A stretch of DNA of 53,611 nt. Origin: Yeosuana aromativorans. GTDB lineage: Bacteria > Bacteroidota > Bacteroidia > Flavobacteriales > Flavobacteriaceae. Shown in pieces: positions 7,786 through 16,110 of this stretch. How positions within the stretch are numbered: position 1 is the first letter of the stretch; the number at the start of each line of letters is the position of its first letter. A program made the translations under genes and the position numbers. The notes under the pieces were generated by a model that was not told the origin of the DNA, made no database searches, and worked only from the letters and a program-made list of their open reading frames with translations. The stretch lies in contig NZ_BMNR01000012.1 of assembly GCF_014646655.1 (NCBI RefSeq), forward strand, positions 1 to 53,611, in the 5' to 3' direction.

Positions 7786-8178
7786 ATGGACGATAAAATT
7801 AAATTTGAAATAGAATTTCCTATACACGCTTCACCACAATTATTATATCAATATATATCCACACCATCAGGTTTATCAGAATGGTTTTCAGACAACGTGA
7901 ATTCAAGAGGCGAGTTGTTTACTTTTATTTGGGACGATAGTGAAGAACAAGCCAAGTTATTGAGCAAAAAAACAGGAGAACGCGTAAAATTTAGATGGCT
8001 TAGCGATGAAGAAGATGAATTATTGACTTATTTTGAGATAAGGATCCAGGTGGACGAAATCACTAAAGATGTTTCTTTAATGATTGTTGATTTTGCTTAT
8101 GATGATGAAATTGATGAGGCAAAAATGTTATGGGAAAATCAAATATCAAGCTTAAAGCAGGTTTTAGGTTCAGCATAG
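7786..8178 (+). CDS. START-like/SRPBCC domain protein
   Basis: 130 residues, acidic. The pattern fits a helix-grip (START-like/AHSA1) fold: an N-terminal strand IKFEIEFPIHASPQLLYQYI, the helix with TPSGLSEWFSDNV typical of AHSA1-like proteins, central strands FTFIWDDSEEQAKLL and VKFRWLSDEEDELLTYFEI, and a long C-terminal helix (AKMLWENQISSLKQVL). Such proteins bind hydrophobic ligands; this Bacteroidota group has no assigned ligand. It stands upstream of the class IV aminotransferase on the same strand, 71 nt apart. Confidence 0.85.
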   Translation: MDDKIKFEIEFPIHASPQLLYQYISTPSGLSEWFSDNVNSRGELFTFIWDDSEEQAKLLSKKTGERVKFRWLSDEEDELLTYFEIRIQVDEITKDVSLMIVDFAYDDEIDEAKMLWENQISSLKQVLGSA

Positions 8179-8249
8179 TAAATAATTATAATACAAATAC
8201 TTAAGTGTCCTAACTCTTGTTTTTTTATAAGGGTTTTGGGCTTTTTTTT

Positions 8250-9092
8250 ATGATAAATTTTAACGAAAAACTACAGGATGACAACGCATTGTTGTCAATA
8301 CACAACAGAGGGTTTAACTATGGTGATGCGCTTTTTGAAACCCTAAAAGTATCTTATGGCAAGCCGCTGTTTTGGGAAGACCATTATTTTAGGCTTATGG
8401 CATCCATGCGTATGATGCGTATGGATATACCAATGAATTTCACCATGGATTTTCTAGAAAATCAAATCAAGCAATTACTGGAAGCTAATAATTTGCAACA
8501 GGTATCATCCCGTGTAAAACTAATCGTTTACAGGAGTGAGGGCGGATTCTATTTGCCAAAAACCAATGATGTAGGTTTTATGATAACAGCAAGTCAGATT
8601 GAAGATGATTTTTATTTGCTTAAAACCGATTCGTATGAAATAGACCTGTTCAAAGATTTTTATGTATCACCAAGTTTACTTTCTACACTAAAAACCAATA
8701 ATAAGGCCATAAATGTAGTTGGAAGTGTGTTTGCCAATGAGAATAATTTGCAAAATTGTTTATTGTTAAATACTGATAAACAGGTTATTGAAGCACTAAA
8801 CGGAAATGTTTTTGTAGTTAAGGGGCATACTATAAAAACACCACCCTTAACGGATGGTTGTTTAAAAGGCATTATGCGAAAACAGCTTATTGAAGTTATA
8901 AGTGAACTACCCGATTATGAGTTACTGGAAGCATCCGTATCACCTTTTGAACTTCAAAAAGCCGATGAAATTTGGGTTACTAATGTTATTATGGGAATTC
9001 AGCCTGTGACCAAATACAGAAAGAAATTGTTTGAAGCCAATGTGGCCAAAACGGTTTTGCAGAAATTAAATGTAAGAATGCGGTTGCACTAA
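8250..9092 (+). CDS. Class IV aminotransferase (PabC/IlvE-like PLP enzyme)
   Basis: 280 residues from the ATG at 8250; an upstream TTG at 8217 adds only a Phe/Gly-rich stretch unlike the family and is rejected. Fold-type IV PLP features are visible: N-terminal NRGFNYGDALFETLKV, the PLP lysine expected at Lys148 (TLKTNN), and VIEALNGNVFVVKG with Glu181, then TPPLTDGCLKGIMR, which binds the cofactor phosphate. The length and motifs fit 4-amino-4-deoxychorismate lyase (folate) or a branched-chain/D-amino acid aminotransferase; the sequence does not decide. Its 3' end overlaps the convergent yqgE gene by 4 bp. Confidence 0.85.
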   Translation: MINFNEKLQDDNALLSIHNRGFNYGDALFETLKVSYGKPLFWEDHYFRLMASMRMMRMDIPMNFTMDFLENQIKQLLEANNLQQVSSRVKLIVYRSEGGFYLPKTNDVGFMITASQIEDDFYLLKTDSYEIDLFKDFYVSPSLLSTLKTNNKAINVVGSVFANENNLQNCLLLNTDKQVIEALNGNVFVVKGHTIKTPPLTDGCLKGIMRKQLIEVISELPDYELLEASVSPFELQKADEIWVTNVIMGIQPVTKYRKKLFEANVAKTVLQKLNVRMRLH

Positions 9093-9649
9093 TTGTAATT
9101 GGGATTCTCCGGCGCATTGGACCAAATACTATACTCGCCTCCAAATTCGAGCATTTTTTCTTTCCAAAAAGATTCATAGTCTTTTTCTATGATTTCTTTT
9201 TTATAGATGTTTTCTGTAACAACCCAAGAGCTTGCTTTTAGCTCATTCTCCAATTGATTGGATTTCCAACCTGAATAACCAAGAAAAAAACGAATGTCTG
9301 TTTCATTAATTTGATGATTGGCAATGAGTTCGGCTACCTTATTAAAATCACCACCCCAAAAAATGCCAAGGGAAATTTCAATACTTTCTGGAATTAAATG
9401 TGGTACTTTATGAATAAAATAGAGATTATCCTGTTCTACAGGTCCACCATTATATACTTTAAATGAAGCTTCTACCTCAGGAACTAAATCATTAATAGTA
9501 TACTCTAAAGGTTTGTTGAGTATAAAACCAATGGAGCCTTCATCATTATGGTCTGCTAGTAAAACTATAGACCTATTAAAAGAAATATCACCTATAATAG
9601 CAGGCTCAGCTATTAACAAATCACCTTTTTTTGGTTTCGTTGTAATCAT
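9089..9649 (-). CDS. YqgE/AlgH family protein
   Basis: 186 residues, the usual length. Family motifs are present: GDLLIAEPAIIGDISFNRSIVLLADHNDEGSIGFILNKPLE at the N-terminus, a central YNGGPVEQDNLYFIHKVP, and IRFFLGYSGWKSNQLENEL near residue 135. YqgE/AlgH proteins are widespread, cytoplasmic and of uncertain role (AlgH was linked to alginate regulation in Pseudomonas). The last codons overlap the convergent aminotransferase gene. Confidence 0.95.
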   Translation of the reverse strand: MITTKPKKGDLLIAEPAIIGDISFNRSIVLLADHNDEGSIGFILNKPLEYTINDLVPEVEASFKVYNGGPVEQDNLYFIHKVPHLIPESIEISLGIFWGGDFNKVAELIANHQINETDIRFFLGYSGWKSNQLENELKASSWVVTENIYKKEIIEKDYESFWKEKMLEFGGEYSIWSNAPENPNYN

Positions 9650-9723
9650 TTAAGGCAAATTAGTGTTTTAAACTTAGTATTTATTTATTAAAAAAGCAAC
9701 TGTTTGCTTGTTTTTTCAATAAA

Positions 9724-9749
9724 AAAAGCCTTCACAAATGAAGGCTTTT
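9724..9749 (-). terminator. Rho-independent terminator of the HU gene
   Basis: Arms AAAAGCCTTC (9724-9733) and GAAGGCTTTT (9740-9749) with a 6-nt loop. On the minus strand the stem ends in a run of T (complement of 9721-9727). It lies 20 nt downstream of the HU stop. Confidence 0.85.
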
Positions 9750-9769
9750 AAAATATTTAACGAAGTAAA

Positions 9770-10042
9770 TTAGTTTATAGCGTTAGATAAATCTGAACCA
9801 GCTTTAAACTTAACCACTTTTTTAGCTTTGATTTTAATGGTTTCTCCAGTTTGAGGGTTTCTACCTTCTCTTGCAGCTCTTTTAGAAACTGACCAAGAAC
9901 CAAATCCTACTAATGATACGCGTTTACCTTTTTGTAAGGCACCTTCAATATCAATTAATAATGATTCCAATGCTTTTTTAGCAGCAGCTTTAGTAATTCC
10001 AGCGTTTTCTGCCATTCCATCGATTAAATCTGTTTTGTTCAT
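9770..10042 (-). CDS. HU-family histone-like DNA-binding protein
   Basis: 90 residues, the standard HU length. MNKTDLIDGMAENAGITKAAAKKALESLL forms the dimerisation helices, RVSLVGFGSWSVSKRAAREGRNPQTGETI the beta-arm with the conserved RxGRNPxTG, then IKAKKVVKFKAGSDL. HU bends and packages DNA. It is a single-gene unit with its own promoter and terminator, as expected for an abundant protein. Confidence 0.97.
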   Translation of the reverse strand: MNKTDLIDGMAENAGITKAAAKKALESLLIDIEGALQKGKRVSLVGFGSWSVSKRAAREGRNPQTGETIKIKAKKVVKFKAGSDLSNAIN

Positions 10043-10099
10043 AATGTAAAATTTAATTATTAATAAATTGTTGGTTAAACATTTTTGTTAAATCCTATA

Positions 10100-10129
10100 C
10101 AAATTTATACGGATTATGCAATCATGCAA
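10100..10129 (-). promoter_or_regulatory. Promoter of the HU gene
   Basis: On the minus strand TTG (plus-strand CAA at 10127-10129), 19 nt, then TAAATTTG (plus-strand CAAATTTA at 10100-10107). This is a full consensus match for a Bacteroidota promoter, giving a leader of about 50 nt before the ATG at 10042. Confidence 0.75.
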
Positions 10130-10234
10130 GTAATAGCAAGGGAAATGCGCTGTAATGTTGATAACTTATGACATTTGTTGATAACGCCTATGCATTTTGT
10201 CGATTTTTTTCAAAATATCAGTAAAAATAGGGCT

Positions 10235-11182
10235 TTAGAGCATTTTGGCATCCGCTTCAAACGTATACCCATTTAAAAGTGATTTGACATCCATGGAACG
10301 TTTTCCAGGAAGTTGTATTTCTTTTATGATAATAAAGCCATTTTTGCCTGCAACTTTAAGGTCTTGTTTTGAGGCAATAACAGTTCCTGTCACAAAATTG
10401 TGGTCAGTTTCTTCTATTTCGCTTTTAAATATCTTTACTGAAACGGAATCATTATTATTAATCAGGGTACACCAAGCGCCTGGATATGGGCTCAAGCCAC
10501 GGATTTTATTATGGATGTTGGTCATGGATTCGTTCCAATCTATTTTGCAGTTGTCTTTATTGAGCTTGTAAGCAGTTTTGATATCTTTAAATTCTATTTG
10601 TGGTGTTGTATTTACAGATCCATGTTGTATTAAATCAACGGTTTTTAATACCAACTGACTGCCTAAGTCCATTAGTTTATCATGTAAACTTCCGGCATTG
10701 TCATTGGGTTCAATAGCTATGGATTCTTGCAGAATCATTTCGCCTGTATCAATTTTTTCATCAATAAAAAACGTGGAAACGCCAGTTTTGGTCTCACCAT
10801 TTATAATGGCCCAATTGATAGGAGCTGCTCCTCGATAATTTGGCAGTAGTGATGCATGTAGATTAAATGTACCATAAACGGGCATCTGCCAAACTGCTTT
10901 GGGCAGCATCCTGAAAGCCACCACAATTTGTAAATTGGCTTGGAGCGCTCTTAACTCAGCCAAAAACGATTCGTCTTTTAAATTAGTGGGTTGTAGGATT
11001 GTTAAGTTTTGCGATACGGCGTATTGTTTCACGGCACTTTCATGTAGTTTTTGTCCACGTCCCGCAGGTCGGTCTGGTGCTGTAATAACACCAACTATTT
11101 TGTACTGGTTTTCTACCAATGCCTGCAATGATGCCACAGCAAAATCAGGGGTTCCCATGAATACAATCCGTAGTTCTTTCAT
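10235..11182 (-). CDS. fmt: Methionyl-tRNA formyltransferase
   Basis: 315 residues, normal for Fmt, which formylates initiator Met-tRNA using 10-formyltetrahydrofolate. The catalytic trio is visible: Asn107, His109 (FNLHASLLPNYRGAAPINW) and Asp145 (DEKIDTGEM), numbered one above E. coli. The N-terminal Rossmann start MKELRIVFMGTPDFA is typical, and the C-terminal OB-like domain is complete (PYPGAW at about residue 230). Its ATG overlaps the recQ stop by 4 nt (ATGA), so the two genes are translationally coupled. Confidence 0.97.
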   Translation of the reverse strand: MKELRIVFMGTPDFAVASLQALVENQYKIVGVITAPDRPAGRGQKLHESAVKQYAVSQNLTILQPTNLKDESFLAELRALQANLQIVVAFRMLPKAVWQMPVYGTFNLHASLLPNYRGAAPINWAIINGETKTGVSTFFIDEKIDTGEMILQESIAIEPNDNAGSLHDKLMDLGSQLVLKTVDLIQHGSVNTTPQIEFKDIKTAYKLNKDNCKIDWNESMTNIHNKIRGLSPYPGAWCTLINNNDSVSVKIFKSEIEETDHNFVTGTVIASKQDLKVAGKNGFIIIKEIQLPGKRSMDVKSLLNGYTFEADAKML

Positions 11183-13086
11183 TTATGAAAAAGTTTATAA
11201 GTGTTTGTTTTTGTAACTGAAATGATTTGATGTTCTAGCAATAGCTGTATGACGTTGTTTAACTCTGTTTCGGGACATTTTAGAGCAGCTACAATGCTTC
11301 TTGATGACATGTCGGAATGTTCCAATAACTCAATAACACGATTTCTAAGAGCTTTTAGGTCTTGGGGTTTTATGTTTTTTTTTGCCTTGGAACAAACCGA
11401 GCAAATACCACAGTCAATTGTTTCCTTTTCTCCAAAATAGGAGAGTAGCTGTCTGCTTTTACAAACGGTATCGTTTTTAATGTAATCAAGAACAGCGTTC
11501 ACTTGTGCCAGTTTTAAGTTGTTTTGTTGTTCTATAATGTTGGCAATTCTGTTAATGGTCTTGTCGTCTTCCCGAGGTTGGATAAACGTAATCTGGGCAT
11601 CTGTTTTTGAAAGGTTTAGACTGATAATTTCGTCTTTTTCCAATTGTTTTAAAACAGAAATAACAACCGTTTCTGATGTTGCCGCTTTGTCTGCAATCTT
11701 TAGTGTGTTAATGGTGGTATCATGCTCAAAGATACCACCATACATTCTGAGCATGGTTTTAACAATGAGCGCCTTATCTTGGTGGGTTTCCAAATAATGA
11801 AACACGACGGGGTTTGATGCAACAACCTGCATGGATACTTTATTGTGGAACTGCCTTGATAAGTTAATAATACTGGTTCTGTCCAACAACAGCAACGCAT
11901 TGTAACAAATTATATTGCTGAAATTATAGGTTTTACAAAATGTGTTAAAATCGAAATCATGCGTGGTGTATTCACCTTCTCCATAGGATATTTGAAAGTA
12001 ATTGCAAAGCTTTCTATACACTTGCTTAATGTAATCAACGGTTGGTAATACGCTTAAAAATTGGTTTTTAACCAGCTGTTCATCACTATTGTTTTTAAGA
12101 ATGACCGCAAAGGCTTTTTCACCATTTCTGCCAGCACGACCTGCTTCTTGGAAATAACTTTCCATACTTTCCGGCAGGTTAAAATGGATGACTGTTTTTA
12201 CATCGGGTTTATCAATGCCCATTCCAAAGGCATTTGTGGCTATCATAACTTGCTTTTGGTTGTTCAACCATTGGCTCATGTTGGATTCTTTCTCCTTATT
12301 GGAAAGGCCGCCGTGATAATAAGTTGCGCCTATTCCTTTGGATTCTAAAAAGGTACTGATATCCAAAGTCAACTTTCTGTTTCTTACATAAATAATGGAA
12401 GGCGCTGTATATTTTTTTAATATGCTCTCAATGCGATAATATTTATCATCTTCATGCAACACCATATAGGCTAAATTAGGTCTTGCAAAGGACTGTTTGA
12501 AGATTTTAGGCTGGATAAAATCCAGTTCGTTGACAATATCCTCAACTACTTTTGGTGTAGCCGAAGCCGTTAAGGCCACAACATTAACACTGGGCTGAAT
12601 TTGTCTTAACAACGTAATATTTTTATAGGCCGGCCTAAAATCATTGCCCCATTGTGAAATACAATGCGCTTCATCAACAGCAATCAGATTCACGTTCATT
12701 TGCTTGATACGCTCTTGAATCAGTTCCTGTTGTAAACGCTCTGGCGACAAATACAGGAATTTGTAATTGCCATAGATGCAATTATCTAATAAGCAATCCA
12801 ACTGCTCGGGTTTAATGCCACTTGTTATCGCCATAGCCTTAATGCCTTTGTCCTTAAGGTTTTCCACTTGATTCTTCATAAGGGCAACCAATGGCGAAAT
12901 AACAATACAAATACCATCTTTGACCAGGGCAGGTATTTGAAAGCACAGAGATTTTCCGCCACCAGTGGGCAATAGTACAAAGGTGTCTTCACCGGCAATG
13001 ACAGCATCTATAATGTCTTCTTGAAGCGGTCTAAACTCAGTGAAGTTCCAATAGCGTTCTAATATGTTTATAGGATGTTGCAACAA
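11179..13086 (-). CDS. recQ: RecQ-family ATP-dependent DNA helicase
   Basis: 635 residues. Superfamily 2 motifs are in order: FRPLQEDII (motif 0), LPTGGGKSLC (Walker A, about 39-48), DEAH at 138-141, ALTASATP, YYHGGLSNKEK, and QEAGRAGRNG (motif VI). A zinc module follows near residues 530-565 with Cys residues in CKSRQLLSYFGE and CGICSVC, then a winged-helix. No clear HRDC domain follows, so it is a shorter RecQ type. It unwinds DNA in recombination repair. The start is one of two consecutive TTG codons, 6 nt after the upstream stop. Confidence 0.95.
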   Translation of the reverse strand: MLQHPINILERYWNFTEFRPLQEDIIDAVIAGEDTFVLLPTGGGKSLCFQIPALVKDGICIVISPLVALMKNQVENLKDKGIKAMAITSGIKPEQLDCLLDNCIYGNYKFLYLSPERLQQELIQERIKQMNVNLIAVDEAHCISQWGNDFRPAYKNITLLRQIQPSVNVVALTASATPKVVEDIVNELDFIQPKIFKQSFARPNLAYMVLHEDDKYYRIESILKKYTAPSIIYVRNRKLTLDISTFLESKGIGATYYHGGLSNKEKESNMSQWLNNQKQVMIATNAFGMGIDKPDVKTVIHFNLPESMESYFQEAGRAGRNGEKAFAVILKNNSDEQLVKNQFLSVLPTVDYIKQVYRKLCNYFQISYGEGEYTTHDFDFNTFCKTYNFSNIICYNALLLLDRTSIINLSRQFHNKVSMQVVASNPVVFHYLETHQDKALIVKTMLRMYGGIFEHDTTINTLKIADKAATSETVVISVLKQLEKDEIISLNLSKTDAQITFIQPREDDKTINRIANIIEQQNNLKLAQVNAVLDYIKNDTVCKSRQLLSYFGEKETIDCGICSVCSKAKKNIKPQDLKALRNRVIELLEHSDMSSRSIVAALKCPETELNNVIQLLLEHQIISVTKTNTYKLFHK

Positions 13087-13092
13087 GCAGCT

Positions 13093-13647
13093 TTAAAGGT
13101 TATCTATAATAAAATCGGTGCGTTCTTCAATAGTTCCAAAGGGAACTTCTGTAATAAAGTATCCTAAATCCTGATAGGTTTGCTTTAATAACTGATGAAT
13201 TTCAACAGATTCCTCAAAGGTTTCAAGGCGTTCATTATCTGAAATGTAAATGGATTCCCAAGGTGGTAACAAAAACACATGGTTATATTTGTTATTGTGA
13301 CAAATACTTAAAAAATCGTCATTATATACTTGGTTAAAAAATGCCATATAGGCTAATACATCAGGAATACCACGGTCAAAAAACACCAATGGTTCTTTTA
13401 TAAGTGAGGCCTTTTTAAATTGTTCCAAACGTCCGTGTAACAATCTGTTGTTAAAATCCATGGGGTCTTTTACAAATGCAATAGGATTTGATTTGTGGTC
13501 TGACGGATCATGGGATTGTTTTGCTTCTAAAGTCAAGGTTCTGATAATTTCATCAAAGCAATAAAAATTCAGATGTTTCAATTCATTTATAATGGAAGTC
13601 TTTCCAGTTCCTGGTCCGCCCGTAATGACAATTTTCTTACTATTCAA
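13093..13647 (-). CDS. AAA/NadR-like P-loop ATPase
   Basis: 184 residues. An N-terminal Walker A, GGPGTGKT (9-16), and a short kinase-like fold with FFDRGIPDVLAYMAF (about 105) and a lid with ISDNERLETFEESVEIHQLL. This is the small AAA_28 family of unassigned ATPases/kinases, common in Bacteroidota. It lies 6 nt upstream of recQ on the same strand and probably heads the ATPase-recQ-fmt transcript. The start is a TTG at 13647. The substrate is unknown. Confidence 0.85.
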   Translation of the reverse strand: MNSKKIVITGGPGTGKTSIINELKHLNFYCFDEIIRTLTLEAKQSHDPSDHKSNPIAFVKDPMDFNNRLLHGRLEQFKKASLIKEPLVFFDRGIPDVLAYMAFFNQVYNDDFLSICHNNKYNHVFLLPPWESIYISDNERLETFEESVEIHQLLKQTYQDLGYFITEVPFGTIEERTDFIIDNL

Positions 13648-13711
13648 GGAATCAATATTTTGCTGTAAAATTCGGAATTTAAATGATTAAAAAAAAATGT
13701 AACCAAAACAG

Positions 13712-13719
13712 TATATTTG
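13712..13719 (+). promoter_or_regulatory. -7 element upstream of the DUF493 gene
   Basis: TATATTTG fits TAnnTTTG and lies 17 nt before the ATG at 13737, so an earlier ATG at 13683 would precede transcription start and is rejected. No clear TTG is found at -33. Confidence 0.5.
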
Positions 13720-13736
13720 CACCATATAAAATAATT

Positions 13737-14030
13737 ATGAGTTCAAATCAAAATCCCGAGGAATTTTACGAAAAACTAAAAGGCCAATTATACGAAACGG
13801 CTGCGTGGCCATCAGAATACCTGTATAAGTTTATTATTAAATCAGATGTGCATGCCATAGCTAAAATTGAGGCTATGTTTAATAACATAGGTGCAGTAAT
13901 TCACACAACAGAATCAAAAAATGGTAAATACACCAGCATATCCATTAACGTACTGATGGAAAACCCAGAAGCCGTGATTGCAAAGTACAAAGAAGTTGCA
14001 AATAATGTAGAAGGCGTCATTAGCCTTTAG
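13737..14030 (+). CDS. DUF493 (YbeD-like) family protein
   Basis: 97 residues from the ATG at 13737. The ferredoxin-like alpha-beta DUF493 fold is recognisable: EFYEKLKGQLYETAAWPSEYLYKFIIKSD, then AKIEAMFNNIGAVIHTTESKNGKYTSISINVLMENPEAVIAKYKEV. E. coli YbeD belongs to the same family; its role (possibly regulatory, near lipoate genes there) is unsettled. The gene is divergent from the ATPase gene. Confidence 0.92.
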   Translation: MSSNQNPEEFYEKLKGQLYETAAWPSEYLYKFIIKSDVHAIAKIEAMFNNIGAVIHTTESKNGKYTSISINVLMENPEAVIAKYKEVANNVEGVISL

Positions 14031-14041
14031 TTTTTTTTTGT

Positions 14042-14049
14042 TACTTTTG
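14042..14049 (+). promoter_or_regulatory. Possible -7 element for the DUF4290-murA unit
   Basis: TACTTTTG matches TAnnTTTG about 50 nt upstream of the DUF4290 start, just after the T-rich end of the DUF493 gene. A -33 match was not evident, so this is weak. Confidence 0.35.
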
Positions 14050-14099
14050 AACTTGCATAACAACTACATGCACAAATATTTAACTCTACACATTTTATT

Positions 14100-14747
14100 T
14101 TGACAATAGATAATTTAGAATACAACACAGAACGTGAGCATTTAATCATTCCAGAATATGGTCGCCACATGCAAAAAATGATTAATTACGCCAAAACAAT
14201 AGAAAACAAGGAAGAGCGCGAAAAAATCGCCAAGTCCATTATTGCCGTCATGGGTAACCTGCAACCGCATTTACGTGATGTGCCTGATTTTCAGCATAAA
14301 CTATGGGACCAATTGTTTATTATGTCCAATTTTGAATTGGATGTTGATTCTCCATACCCAAAGCCATCCAAGGAATTTCTTGAGGAACATCCAGAACCAT
14401 TAAAGTACCCACAAAATTTTCCAAAATACCGTTTCTATGGCAACAATATCAAAACCATGATTGACGTTGCTAATACGTGGGAGGAAGGTGAGCTTAAGGA
14501 AGCCCTTATTTTTACCATTGCCAATCACATGAAAAAGTGTTTTTTAAACTGGAACAAGGATACTGTTGAAGACGATGTTATTTTTCAGCATTTATATGAG
14601 CTGTCTGGTGGTAAAATAAACCTTAAGAACACTGATGAGGATTTATCAGATGCTACCAGCTTAATGCGTACCAAGACCAAATTCAATACCGGAGGAAAAA
14701 AAGGAGGCCACAAGAAAAACTCAAATCGCCAAAGAAAACGTTATTAA
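14100..14747 (+). CDS. DUF4290 family protein
   Basis: 215 residues. The N-terminus LEYNTEREHLIIPEYGRHMQKMINYA is the hallmark of DUF4290, a Bacteroidota-specific family of unknown role. The middle is helical and the C-terminus is a very basic tail rich in Lys, Gly and Arg (KKGGHKKNSNRQRKR), suggesting nucleic acid or ribosome contact. The start is TTG at 14100, supported by the conserved N-terminus. It is followed 9 nt later by murA, an arrangement I recall as common in Flavobacteriaceae. Confidence 0.92.
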   Translation: MTIDNLEYNTEREHLIIPEYGRHMQKMINYAKTIENKEEREKIAKSIIAVMGNLQPHLRDVPDFQHKLWDQLFIMSNFELDVDSPYPKPSKEFLEEHPEPLKYPQNFPKYRFYGNNIKTMIDVANTWEEGELKEALIFTIANHMKKCFLNWNKDTVEDDVIFQHLYELSGGKINLKNTDEDLSDATSLMRTKTKFNTGGKKGGHKKNSNRQRKRY

Positions 14748-14756
14748 ACCTAATGT

Positions 14757-16067
14757 ATGGGAACATTTAAAATTGAAGGTGGCCATCAGTTAAAAGGTCA
14801 GATTCAACCGCAAGGCGCTAAAAATGAAGCCTTACAGATTTTATGTGCCGTATTGCTCACTCCAGAGCTTGTCACCATTCACAACATTCCTGACATTGTA
14901 GATGTCAATAAGCTTATCAATTTGCTAAGAAAATTAGGCGTTAAAGTTAATGAGCTTCATCACGGTTCATATACATTTCAAGCAGACGACTTGAATTTAA
15001 AATATTTGGAATCAGACGATTTTAAGGTTGACGGACGTGGTTTGCGTGGTTCCATTATGATTGTTGGTCCCTTATTGGCGCGTTTTGGAAAAGGCTACAT
15101 TCCCAAGCCGGGAGGTGATAAAATTGGTCGTAGACGTTTGGATACCCATTTTGAAGGTTTGATAAAATTAGGTGCCAAATTTAGATACAGTAAAGAAGAA
15201 CAGTTTTATGGTGTTGAAGCCAAAAAACTTAAGGGCGCTTATATGCTTTTGGAGGAAGCCTCGGTTACCGGAACAGCCAATATTGTTATGGCTGCCGTGT
15301 TGGCCGAAGGTACCACCACCATTTACAATGCCGCTTGCGAACCCTATTTGCAGCAATTATGTAAAATGTTGAATAGAATGGGTGCTAAAATTAGTGGCGT
15401 GGGATCCAATATGTTGATTATTGAAGGTGTTGATAGCTTAGGAGGCACCACACATACCATGTTGCCCGATATGATTGAAATTGGTAGTTGGATCGGACTG
15501 GCTGCCATGACCAAAAGTGAACTGACCATTAAAAACGTGAGTTGGGATGATTTGGGATTAATTCCCAATGTGTTTAGAAAATTGGGTATCACCGTTGAAA
15601 AACAAGGTGATGATATCCATATTCCGGCACATACCAATGGCTATGAGATACAAAGTTTTATTGATGGCTCTATTTTAACCATTTCAGATGCGCCTTGGCC
15701 TGGATTTACACCCGATTTGTTAAGTATTGTTTTGGTAGTGGCCACACAAGCAAGAGGCAGCGTATTGATTCATCAAAAAATGTTTGAAAGCCGTTTGTTC
15801 TTTGTAGATAAACTCATTGATATGGGCGCAAAGATTATTTTATGCGACCCACACAGAGCTACGGTGATTGGCCATGATTTTAAATCGACATTAAAAGCCA
15901 CCACCATGACCTCACCTGATATTCGTGCTGGAGTTTCTTTGTTAATTGCGGCATTATCGGCTAAAGGCACGTCAACCATTCAAAATATTGAGCAGATTGA
16001 TAGAGGCTATGAGCGTATTGATGAACGTCTGCGCGCTATAGGTGCTCATATAGAACGGGTGGAGTAG
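14757..16067 (+). CDS. murA: UDP-N-acetylglucosamine 1-carboxyvinyltransferase
   Basis: 436 residues. It makes the first committed step of peptidoglycan synthesis, adding enolpyruvate from PEP to UDP-GlcNAc. Lys22 (GAKNEAL) and the Asp of WPGFTPDL match catalytic residues. The active-site loop reads KPGGDKIGRRRLDTH: residue 121 is Asp (codon 15117-15119), where E. coli has Cys115. Cys-to-Asp here is known to make MurA insensitive to fosfomycin, as in Mycobacterium and Chlamydia. The gene is co-directional with DUF4290, 9 nt downstream. Confidence 0.96.
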   Translation: MGTFKIEGGHQLKGQIQPQGAKNEALQILCAVLLTPELVTIHNIPDIVDVNKLINLLRKLGVKVNELHHGSYTFQADDLNLKYLESDDFKVDGRGLRGSIMIVGPLLARFGKGYIPKPGGDKIGRRRLDTHFEGLIKLGAKFRYSKEEQFYGVEAKKLKGAYMLLEEASVTGTANIVMAAVLAEGTTTIYNAACEPYLQQLCKMLNRMGAKISGVGSNMLIIEGVDSLGGTTHTMLPDMIEIGSWIGLAAMTKSELTIKNVSWDDLGLIPNVFRKLGITVEKQGDDIHIPAHTNGYEIQSFIDGSILTISDAPWPGFTPDLLSIVLVVATQARGSVLIHQKMFESRLFFVDKLIDMGAKIILCDPHRATVIGHDFKSTLKATTMTSPDIRAGVSLLIAALSAKGTSTIQNIEQIDRGYERIDERLRAIGAHIERVE

Positions 16068-16088
16068 ATTTTGGAAAAGTGCATGCAC

Positions 16089-16110
16089 GCTTGATCACAA
16101 GCTTTTTTTT
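16089..16110 (+). terminator. Probable murA terminator
   Basis: A short stem GCTTG (16089-16093) / CAAGC (16098-16102) with loop ATCA is followed by eight T. It overlaps the last codons of the convergent serine hydrolase gene. The stem is short, so confidence is moderate. Confidence 0.5.

Noticed and set aside
8217-8249. TTG start for the aminotransferase
   Set aside because: The added residues are Phe/Gly-rich and unlike the family; ATG 8250 begins at the conserved region.
10061-10098. TTAAACA-type sequence upstream of HU as a third photolyase operator
   Set aside because: It lacks the 30-bp dyad geometry; only one arm resembles it, and the HU promoter has a full consensus.
13683-13736. 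Earlier ATG for the DUF493 gene
   Set aside because: A -7 element at 13712-13719 lies inside that extension, so it would not be transcribed from this promoter.
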